From Cytobacillus suaedae (GTDB taxonomy: Bacteria; Bacillota; Bacilli; Bacillales; Bacillaceae_L), in NCBI GenBank assembly GCA_014960805.1, contig CP063163.1, positions 40,001 through 96,000 on the forward strand: DNA of 56,000 nt. Reading direction: 5' to 3'. A program made the position numbers and the translations under genes. Numbering within the stretch: position 1 is the stretch's first letter; every line of letters begins with the position of its first letter. Positions 29,411 through 35,663 of this stretch are shown here, piece after piece. The notes beneath the pieces are model-generated. The model saw only the letters and a list, made by a program, of their open reading frames with translations, did no database searches and was not told the DNA's origin.

Positions 29411-31033
29411 ATGAGCGTCCAATCCAAAAGTAAAATTCAAGGGTTATTGGAAGGGGCATTTATTTTAACGATTGCTGGTATTATTACAAAAATCTTAAGT
29501 GCAGCCTACCGAGTTCCCTATCAAAATATTGTTGGAGATATAGGGTTTTATATATATCAACAGGTGTATCCTATCTATGGTATCGCCTTAGTCCTTTCTA
29601 TATATGGATTTCCTGTTGTCATTTCTAAATTAATTGCAGAGCGGTATGAACATAAAGATGACAGCGGAGCACAAAGGATTCTGATTATCTCTTTTGTTTT
29701 ATTATCTTTCATGGGTTTAAGTATTTTTTCTTTCTTATACTGGGGAGCAGATTTTATCGCAGGGATGATGGGTGATTATAAGCTAGCTTCCCTAATCAAA
29801 GTAACTTCCTTCTCTTTTCTATTGTTACCGGTTATTTCTCTTTTTCGTGGTTACTTCCAAGGACGTAATAATATGATCCCTACTGCATCATCTCAAATAG
29901 TTGAACAGCTTGTACGTGTGATAACAATCTTGCTTTTTTCTTATCTACTGCTGTTAAATGGTTATAGTATTTATGAAGCGGGAGCGGGGGCTATATTTGG
30001 ATCTGTTCTAGGTGGTTTTACAGCGATACTAGTTTTGTTTTATTATCTTTTTGGTAAAAAAACACTACCTATTAAAAAGGTTAATTGGAGGAAAGTAATA
30101 AAATCCAGTCGTGGGACAATCAAGGTGATTGTTATTCAAGGGTTTACGATTAGCGTTAGTGGGTTATTACTTATCGTCATTCAATTGGTCGATTCTTTTA
30201 CCCTTTATTCATTGTTAGTTTCAAATGGGATGGAGGAGACAGCTGCCAAGGTCTTAAAAGGTGTTTATGATCGAGGACAGCCTCTAATTCAATTAGGTAC
30301 GGTCGTAGCAACATCATTATCTTTAACACTTGTTCCACTTATAGCTAGTGCAAAGAAAAGAGAGGATTTTACTTTTATCATTAAAAAGGTAACGATCTCT
30401 TTAAAAATCGCTGTAGTTATTGGAGTTGGTGCAGCGGTTGGATTAGCTAGCATTATAACCCCAACCAATAGAATGTTATTTCAGAATTCTACTGGTTCGC
30501 AAGAATTAATGGTCTTGGCTATTTCAATCTTGTTTACAACCATTATTATGACAATCTCTGCTATTTTAAATGGACTAGGATATTCTTATTTCCCAGCATT
30601 CATTGTAATAATAGGTGTTTTTATAAAAATGGGATTAAATATACTACTAATTCCCTCTTACTCCATTATGGGAGCTGCACTCGCTACTGTGATTTCATTT
30701 TTATTGATTGCAATTTTGAATGGCATATTTTTATATAAAAAACTACCAATACGAACCGTTAATAACAGAACTTTAATTATGACATTATTTGCGGCTGCGG
30801 TGATGATATTTACCCTTTTCGTATATAAAAGTATTCTACATTTTATTGTTGGTGAAACGGTTGATTCAAGGTTGTTTTCAACTTTTCACTCGCTTTCAGC
30901 AGTTTTACTTGGCGGTATGGTGTACATACTTGTAATTATTAGAGGAAACGCATTTACAAGAGAAGAATTAGCTTACTTTCCACTTGGAGAGAAAGCAACA
31001 ATTCTACTAAGAACTCGTAAACAAGGAAGGTAA
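29411..31033 (+). CDS. yabM: Polysaccharide biosynthesis/MOP-superfamily exporter YabM (SpoVB-like)
   Basis: A 540-residue integral membrane protein with about 14 predicted hydrophobic segments, of the MOP flippase superfamily (MurJ/SpoVB/Wzx). The family moves lipid-linked glycans across the membrane; the substrate of YabM is unknown. ATG 29411 follows AAGGAG at 29399-29404. A longer in-frame extension to 29195 is an artefact: it would run through the repeat and promoter. It abuts yabN with no gap. Confidence 0.88.
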   Translation: MSVQSKSKIQGLLEGAFILTIAGIITKILSAAYRVPYQNIVGDIGFYIYQQVYPIYGIALVLSIYGFPVVISKLIAERYEHKDDSGAQRILIISFVLLSFMGLSIFSFLYWGADFIAGMMGDYKLASLIKVTSFSFLLLPVISLFRGYFQGRNNMIPTASSQIVEQLVRVITILLFSYLLLLNGYSIYEAGAGAIFGSVLGGFTAILVLFYYLFGKKTLPIKKVNWRKVIKSSRGTIKVIVIQGFTISVSGLLLIVIQLVDSFTLYSLLVSNGMEETAAKVLKGVYDRGQPLIQLGTVVATSLSLTLVPLIASAKKREDFTFIIKKVTISLKIAVVIGVGAAVGLASIITPTNRMLFQNSTGSQELMVLAISILFTTIIMTISAILNGLGYSYFPAFIVIIGVFIKMGLNILLIPSYSIMGAALATVISFLLIAILNGIFLYKKLPIRTVNNRTLIMTLFAAAVMIFTLFVYKSILHFIVGETVDSRLFSTFHSLSAVLLGGMVYILVIIRGNAFTREELAYFPLGEKATILLRTRKQGR

Positions 31034-32503
31034 ATGAATATGGCAAAAAACATAAGTATTATTGGACTTGGAGCCGGCGATATGAATCAATTATCTCTTG
31101 GTTTATACCGAAAGATCAAAGCAGCAAGTCATTTATACTTACGAACGAAGGAACATCCCGTTGTTAATGATCTTGTGAAAGAGGGGATAATCTTTCAATC
31201 GTTTGATGAAATCTATGAAAAACATGAGCAATTTGAGGATGTATATGAAGAAATCGTAAATGAACTTTGTGCACAGGCAAATGATAAGGATATTGTTTAT
31301 GCTGTTCCAGGCCATCCGCTAGTAGCAGAAAAAACAGTACAGCTATTATTGACCAAAAAGGGTGAATACTCAGTAGTGGTTGAGGGTGGACAGAGCTTTA
31401 TTGATCCTCTTTTTGCTGCACTAGAGATAGATCCAATCGACGGTTTTCAATTTGTTGATGCATTATCGTTTGATAACAGCCAATTGCAACTTAATCAACA
31501 TATTATTATCTGTCAGGTTTATGATCAGATGATTGCATCAAATGTAAAGCTAAGCTTAATGGAGCAACTTCCAGATGACTATGATGTATATATTGTAACT
31601 GCTGCAGGAAGTGAACAGCAGCTAATTAAAAAGGTTCCTTTGTATGAACTGGACCGCGGAATGGAGTTAACCAATTTAACAAGTGTTTATGTTCCTCCAG
31701 TAAGAGAAGAGAGGTTGCTTTACCATCAATTTTCAACCTTACGTACAGTTATAGCTGCATTAAGGGGACCAGGGGGATGCCCATGGGACCAAAAGCAAAC
31801 ACATAAATCCTTAAAGAAATATTTACTTGAAGAAGCGTATGAACTTATTGAGGCCATTGATAATGAGGACGATGATCATATGGCAGAAGAGCTTGGAGAT
31901 GTACTCCTTCAAATTATGTTACATTCCCAAATTGCCGAGGAAGAAGGAATGTTTACTGTTAGTGATGTCATTCAAGGCATAACAGAAAAAATGATCAGAA
32001 GACATCCCCATGTATTTGGAGATGTTACAGCAGATAGCGTTGATGACGTTATAAGTAATTGGAACGAGATTAAAAAGAAGGAAAAATCGAATACAGAAGA
32101 AGGGTCTCTCCTAGATGGTGTATCTAAAAGCCTTCCGGGATTATCAAAGGCCTATAAATATCAAGCAAAAGCAGCAACCGTTGGATTTGATTGGAAAGAC
32201 GTTAAGCCAATGTGGGAAAAGGTTGATGAGGAATTGAAAGAATTTAAGGATGAACTTAATTCAGAGGTGCTCAGCCAAGAGAAGATCCTTTCCGAGTTTG
32301 GGGATATATTGTTTGCTTTTGTTAATATAGGTAGATATTATAACATCGATCCTGAAGAGGCAATAACAGCAACCAATCATAAATTTTATAGACGGTTTAC
32401 CTATATAGAAAAAGAGGTAAGAAACCAGGGGAAACAAATGGAATCACTTTCACTTGAAGAGTTAGATTCAATTTGGGAAGAATCAAAAAAACAAGGACTT
32501 TAA
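31034..32503 (+). CDS. yabN: YabN: tetrapyrrole-methylase-like domain fused to MazG nucleotide pyrophosphohydrolase
   Basis: A 489-residue two-domain protein. The N-terminal part (about 1-220) has the SAM-methylase fold motifs GLGAGDMNQL and AVPGHPLVAEKT; the C-terminal part (about 225-489) is a double MazG domain with CPWDQKQTHKSLKKYLLEE and the acidic EELGDVLLQ and EFGDILFA motifs. MazG hydrolyses NTPs; what the methylase-like half does is not known to me. ATG 31034 directly follows the yabM stop; ATG 31040 is an alternative. Confidence 0.92.
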   Translation: MNMAKNISIIGLGAGDMNQLSLGLYRKIKAASHLYLRTKEHPVVNDLVKEGIIFQSFDEIYEKHEQFEDVYEEIVNELCAQANDKDIVYAVPGHPLVAEKTVQLLLTKKGEYSVVVEGGQSFIDPLFAALEIDPIDGFQFVDALSFDNSQLQLNQHIIICQVYDQMIASNVKLSLMEQLPDDYDVYIVTAAGSEQQLIKKVPLYELDRGMELTNLTSVYVPPVREERLLYHQFSTLRTVIAALRGPGGCPWDQKQTHKSLKKYLLEEAYELIEAIDNEDDDHMAEELGDVLLQIMLHSQIAEEEGMFTVSDVIQGITEKMIRRHPHVFGDVTADSVDDVISNWNEIKKKEKSNTEEGSLLDGVSKSLPGLSKAYKYQAKAATVGFDWKDVKPMWEKVDEELKEFKDELNSEVLSQEKILSEFGDILFAFVNIGRYYNIDPEEAITATNHKFYRRFTYIEKEVRNQGKQMESLSLEELDSIWEESKKQGL

Positions 32504-32559
32504 GGGAGTCATATCGAAAAGATACCCTTAGTATGATAAAGAAAGAAGTGATAGAGAAA

Positions 32560-32829
32560 ATGCGTTTAGATAAATTTTTAAAAGTTTCTCGAATAATAAA
32601 GCGTCGAACATTAGCGAAAGAAGTAGCAGATCAAGGAAGAATCTTAATCAACGGTGATCAAGCAAAGGCTAGTTCCAATGTGAAAATTGGAGACACTCTT
32701 ACTATTCGCTTTGGTCAAAAACTTGTTACTGCTAGAGTAACTGATTTGAAGGAAACAACAAAAAAGGAAGATGCATCTGAACTTTATGAAATTCTTAAAG
32801 AAGAGAGAATTGAAGATTCGCAACTCTGA
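32560..32829 (+). CDS. rqcP: Ribosome-associated quality control protein RqcP (YabO)
   Basis: An 89-residue S4-domain RNA-binding protein starting MRLDKFLKVSR with RRTLAKEVADQGRI and NGDQAKASS. RqcP (HSP15 family) works with RqcH in adding C-terminal alanine tails to peptides stuck on 50S subunits. ATG 32560 is chosen by the invariant MRLDKFLKVSR start; the ribosome binding site is weak (AAGAAGTGA). The upstream in-frame extension overlaps yabN. Confidence 0.93.
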   Translation: MRLDKFLKVSRIIKRRTLAKEVADQGRILINGDQAKASSNVKIGDTLTIRFGQKLVTARVTDLKETTKKEDASELYEILKEERIEDSQL

Positions 32830-32982
32830 TAATTTCCTATAAAAAGGAGAGGCTTGTTCTAAATATCATCCCAATATCATAAATATATAGCAAACAAAGA
32901 AGGAGAGGCTTTGTGTTTTACAAAGGTATACGATCTTAAATGACCGTCTCACCTCTTACTTCCAACTTGTAGAAAGCGTGGG
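32830..32982. other. Intergenic region before yabP
   Basis: AGGAGAGGCTT occurs twice (32844 and 32901 areas), the second followed by a possible 8-codon reading frame GTG to TAA (32913-32939). A sigma-E promoter is expected for yabP but I found no good match. Confidence 0.35.
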
Positions 32983-33294
32983 ATGATGATGAGTCAATAT
33001 TATGAAGCGAATGGATCAAACAAAGGGACTGTCCAGGAACATGATGTAGTTATGAGAAGTAGAAGACTACTTGATATTACAGGAGTAAAGCAGGTAGAAA
33101 GCTTTGATAACGAAGAGTTCTTGTTAGAAACAGTAATGGGCTTTTTAGCAATCCGGGGGCAAAATCTACAGATGAAAAATCTAGATGTAGATAAAGGTAT
33201 TGTGTCAATTAAGGGTAAGGTGTTTGATATCGTCTATTTAGATGAGCAACACGCGGAGAAAGCTAAAGGATTCTTTAGCAAGTTATTTAAATGA
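32983..33294 (+). CDS. yabP: Sporulation protein YabP
   Basis: A 103-residue YabP/YqfC-family protein with the conserved core DVVMRSRRLLDITGVKQVESFDNEEFLLET and ENGFL-type MGFLAIRGQNLQMKNL. In B. subtilis yabP and yabQ are sigma-E genes needed for cortex or late spore formation. Three ATG codons in a row (32983, 32986, 32989) make the precise start uncertain. It overlaps yabQ as ATGA. Confidence 0.92.
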   Translation: MMMSQYYEANGSNKGTVQEHDVVMRSRRLLDITGVKQVESFDNEEFLLETVMGFLAIRGQNLQMKNLDVDKGIVSIKGKVFDIVYLDEQHAEKAKGFFSKLFK

Positions 33295-33926
33295 GCCTAA
33301 CGACACAATTCTACACAATGATTGCCATGATTGGCATGGGAAGCTATTTAGGTGCTGCGCTTGATACATATGGTCGCTTTCTAAAGCGACCAAAGCGTGC
33401 TAGATGGCTTGTATTTATTAACGATATCTTGTTTTGGGTGTTACAAGGCCTCATTATTTTTTATATACTTTTATCTGTGAATGAGGGGGAGCTACGCTTT
33501 TATGTATTCCTTGCTCTTCTATGTGGATTTGCTGCCTATCAAAGCTTATTACGTACAAGCTATCAAGGGTTTCTTGAAGTCCTGATTCGTGCTGCAGTAA
33601 GAACCTATCGATTCCTGGAGAAAACATTCCATCTTTTCATTGTGAGACCAATTCAATTACTCATTCAGTTAATACTTGTTTTATTAATGGGTCTACTTAA
33701 CATTCTCATTGCCATTGGGAAAATACTTTTAAGTATTTTTACCGTTATTGTAAAAGTTTTACTTTCCCCGTTTAAATGGATTGGGTTATTATTATGGAGG
33801 ATGCTTCCGCAAAATTTGAAGAAATTTTTGTTAAAATATTTTACGAGTTTTGCAGGGATTCCAAAGCATGCAAAGAATATGAAACATATGATAATTAAAT
33901 GGTGGAATAAAATTCGTAAGTCTTAA
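33291..33926 (+). CDS. yabQ: Sporulation membrane protein YabQ
   Basis: A 211-residue membrane protein with about five hydrophobic segments in the first 165 residues and a basic, cytosolic-looking C-terminus. YabQ is known to be required for spore cortex formation. Translation is coupled to yabP by the 4-bp overlap. Confidence 0.9.
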   Translation: MSLTTQFYTMIAMIGMGSYLGAALDTYGRFLKRPKRARWLVFINDILFWVLQGLIIFYILLSVNEGELRFYVFLALLCGFAAYQSLLRTSYQGFLEVLIRAAVRTYRFLEKTFHLFIVRPIQLLIQLILVLLMGLLNILIAIGKILLSIFTVIVKVLLSPFKWIGLLLWRMLPQNLKKFLLKYFTSFAGIPKHAKNMKHMIIKWWNKIRKS

Positions 33927-33964
33927 ATTGATTTACGGTTATGTAAGGAGGAAATGATTCTAAA

Positions 33965-34348
33965 ATGGCAGCGATAAGGAAACAAAAAGTAACTCAGATC
34001 CAATCACCATATGTGGCTAATTATGAACAATCGGAACAAAAAAACAACATGAAGCGAAAAGGGTTATTTCGAAGACTTATAGCCTTTGCCATTTTTGCGG
34101 CAATCATTTCTTATGGGTTAATTTCAACGCTTATGGCTCAATCGGCAACAATTAGAGAAAAAGAGTCAGAACGTCAACAGTTAGATGAACAGCTCGTAAA
34201 GTTAAAAGAAGAGCAGATTTATCTAGAAGAAGAAATTGTTAAACTTAACGATGATGAATATATTGCAAAGATTGCTAGAAGAGATTATTTCTTATCAAAG
34301 GATGGAGAAATCATCTTTAAGATCGCAGATGAATCCTCGTCTTATTGA
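33965..34348 (+). CDS. divIC: Cell-division protein DivIC (FtsB-like)
   Basis: A 127-residue bitopic protein: basic cytosolic N-terminus, one membrane segment (about residues 35-57), then a leucine-zipper-like coiled coil (about 60-97) and a short tail with AKIARRDYFLSKDGEIIFKI. DivIC forms the DivIB-DivIC-FtsL subcomplex of the divisome. ATG 33965 follows AAGGAGG. Confidence 0.94.
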   Translation: MAAIRKQKVTQIQSPYVANYEQSEQKNNMKRKGLFRRLIAFAIFAAIISYGLISTLMAQSATIREKESERQQLDEQLVKLKEEQIYLEEEIVKLNDDEYIAKIARRDYFLSKDGEIIFKIADESSSY

Positions 34349-34374
34349 CACTCGTTTTTACTATTGGGTATAAT
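34345..34374 (+). promoter_or_regulatory. Sigma-A promoter of yabR
   Basis: TTGACA (34345-34350, overlapping the divIC stop codon), 18-bp spacer, TATAAT (34369-34374). Confidence 0.75.
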
Positions 34375-34418
34375 GGAATAGGATGATTTTTTAATTTTTA
34401 AGGAGGAGCAATTTTTTT

Positions 34419-34862
34419 ATGTCAATCGAAGTAGGCAGCAAGTTGCAAGGAAAAGTAACGGGAATAACAAATTTTGGGGCTTTCGTGGAGCTGCCAGGAG
34501 GTACAACAGGGCTTGTTCATATAAGTGAAGTTGCTGATAATTACGTAAAAGATATTAATGAACATCTTAAAGTCGGTGACGAAGTAGAAGTTAAGGTCAT
34601 TAATGTTGAAAAAGATGGTAAGATTGGTTTGTCTATTAAAAAGGCGAAAGAACAACCACAACGTGAACAGCGTGAACAACGTGAATACCGTCCACGAAAC
34701 AACAATGGTCCGCGCAACAATAACAGAAATGAAGCACCTCGTGCTAAAGAAAACTTTGAACAAAAAATGAGTCGTTTCTTAAAGGATAGTGAAGATCGTT
34801 TAACTTCATTAAAACGCCACACTGAATCAAAACGTGGTGGACGTGGAGCTAGAAGAGGCTAA
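34419..34862 (+). CDS. yabR: S1-domain RNA-binding protein YabR
   Basis: A 147-residue protein with one N-terminal S1 RNA-binding domain (about 1-75, GKVTGITNFGAFVELPGG and GLVHISEVA) and a basic, low-complexity C-terminus with EQREQRE repeats and RGGRGARRG. It resembles the S1 domain of polynucleotide phosphorylase but is not that enzyme. Its role is not known to me. ATG 34419 follows AAGGAGGAG. Confidence 0.92.
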   Translation: MSIEVGSKLQGKVTGITNFGAFVELPGGTTGLVHISEVADNYVKDINEHLKVGDEVEVKVINVEKDGKIGLSIKKAKEQPQREQREQREYRPRNNNGPRNNNRNEAPRAKENFEQKMSRFLKDSEDRLTSLKRHTESKRGGRGARRG

Positions 34863-34885
34863 CTTGCTGCACTTGAATATAGATT

Positions 34886-34914
34886 AAAAGCATCCATTAT
34901 GGATGCTTTTTTGA
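34886..34914 (+). terminator. Intrinsic terminator after yabR
   Basis: AAAAGCATCCA/TGGATGCTTTT with a three-nt loop and T run. Confidence 0.93.
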
Positions 34915-34961
34915 TATTTAAACCTCGAGTTTTTCTATTTTTCTGTTATTAAATAAAACTA

Positions 34962-34990
34962 TTGACGAAAACGTCTCCAGAAAGTATTAT
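34962..34990 (+). promoter_or_regulatory. Promoter of the tRNA operon
   Basis: TTGACG (34962-34967), 17-bp spacer, TATTAT (34985-34990). Transcription would begin near 34997, before the truncated tRNA copy. Confidence 0.75.
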
Positions 34991-35028
34991 TTATCTTGTG
35001 CTTATTTAAGTTTAGAAGTTCTTAATAT

Positions 35029-35055
35029 GGCGGTGTAGCTCAGCTGGCTAGAGCG
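35029..35055 (+). pseudogene. Truncated tRNA-Met 5' fragment
   Basis: The 27 bases are identical to the first 27 bases of the intact tRNA-Met at 35181, and about 10 bases of 5' flank are also nearly the same (GTTCTTAATAT against GTTCTTACTAT). The acceptor, D-stem and D-loop are present; the anticodon arm, T arm and 3' end are missing. Confidence 0.9.
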
Positions 35056-35170
35056 ACGAGCGAAACTTCCAAGAATAAGCTGCGAGTTGTACCGATTGAG
35101 CCGCTACTTGAGTATGCTTCCTGAAATCGGGACACAAAAAACAACATATTACTACTATTTATATTCTATG
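35056..35170 (+). other. Unidentified structured insert between the tRNA copies
   Basis: The first 80 nt or so are richer in G and C than the flanks and can form GTACCGATT/AATCGGGAC (8 of 9 pairs) with a loop near 30 nt. No reading frame, tRNA or known family recognised. The remainder is AT-rich. Confidence 0.5.
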
Positions 35171-35180
35171 TTCTTACTAT

Positions 35181-35257
35181 GGCGGTGTAGCTCAGCTGGC
35201 TAGAGCGTACGGTTCATACCCGTGAGGTCGTGGGTTCGACTCCCTCCGCCGCTACCA
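35181..35257 (+). tRNA. tRNA-Met (CAU)
   Basis: A 77-nt cloverleaf with 3' CCA encoded. The anticodon loop reads TTCATAC. The acceptor stem GGCGGTG pairs with CGCCGCT, with G1-U72 as in the B. subtilis elongator tRNA-Met. The T stem GTGGG/CCCTC has a U50-U64 mismatch, where I recall G50-U64 in B. subtilis. Confidence 0.95.
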
Positions 35258-35274
35258 TTCTAAGAAAAAGTTAA

Positions 35275-35346
35275 GGCCCATTGGTCAAGCGGTTAAGACA
35301 CCGCCCTTTCACGGCGGTAACACGGGTTCGAATCCCGTATGGGTCA
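35275..35346 (+). tRNA. tRNA-Glu (UUC)
   Basis: A 72-nt cloverleaf, acceptor GGCCCAT pairing with ATGGGTC, anticodon loop CTTTCAC, T arm CGGGTTCGAATCCCG. CCA is not encoded. It follows tRNA-Met by 17 bp, the pairing found at this locus in B. subtilis (trnSL). Confidence 0.96.
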
Positions 35347-35353
35347 TCACTAG

Positions 35354-35388
35354 AAAAAAGCTAGTCTCTCAGAGACTAGCTTTTTTTG
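35354..35388 (+). terminator. Intrinsic terminator of the tRNA operon
   Basis: Fifteen-bp stem AAAAAAGCTAGTCTC/GAGACTAGCTTTTTT, loop TCA, more T. Confidence 0.95.
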
Positions 35389-35427
35389 TGTTATATGTCA
35401 CATGATAAGAATCCTTCCGCATTTCAT

Positions 35428-35508
35428 TGTGTCTAGCTGCGTTGCCCAGCGCCTATTGGTCTTCGTCGCTAACCGAGCACCTCCGCTTTTCGTGACCATT
35501 CCCTAAAA
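35428..35508. repeat. Possible decayed dispersed repeat
   Basis: A GC-richer island with AGCGCCTA near its start and CCGCTTTTCG at its end recalls family C (AGCGCCTAG, GCGCTTTTG), but too little is shared to be sure. The rest of 35389-35594 holds nothing recognisable except a Spo0A-box-like site. Confidence 0.3.
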
Positions 35509-35561
35509 AATCTGTGTTTTTCACCAGATTGTGTATTCTTATAGAAGGTTTCCTAGAAAGA

Positions 35562-35568
35562 AGTCGAA
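35562..35568 (+). promoter_or_regulatory. Spo0A-box-like site upstream of spoIIE
   Basis: AGTCGAA matches the core TGNCGAA at 6 of 7 positions, about 65-70 bp before the predicted start. TTTGTCTTG at 35581 is a weaker match. Confidence 0.45.
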
Positions 35569-35594
35569 TGGTTTTATGGTTTTGTCTTGTTGTT

Positions 35595-35627
35595 TTGACA
35601 AATTCCTAAAATATTCCCTTGTATAAT
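35595..35627 (+). promoter_or_regulatory. spoIIE promoter with 21-bp spacer
   Basis: TTGACA (35595-35600) and TATAAT (35622-35627), both perfect hexamers, are 21 bp apart. The same odd spacing is known for the Spo0A-activated sigma-A promoters of spoIIE and spoIIG in B. subtilis. Confidence 0.85.
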
Positions 35628-35663
35628 AACAAACAACTATTAAAATACGGGGAGTGTTTTAAA

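Noticed and set aside
32857-32885. Sigma-E promoter for yabP (CATAAATA at 32878)
   Set aside because: The -10 match is partial and there is no -35 element at the right distance.
35029-35257. Prophage or island attachment site at the tRNA-Met gene
   Set aside because: The duplicated part is the 5' end, only 150 bp apart, with no integrase or other foreign gene.
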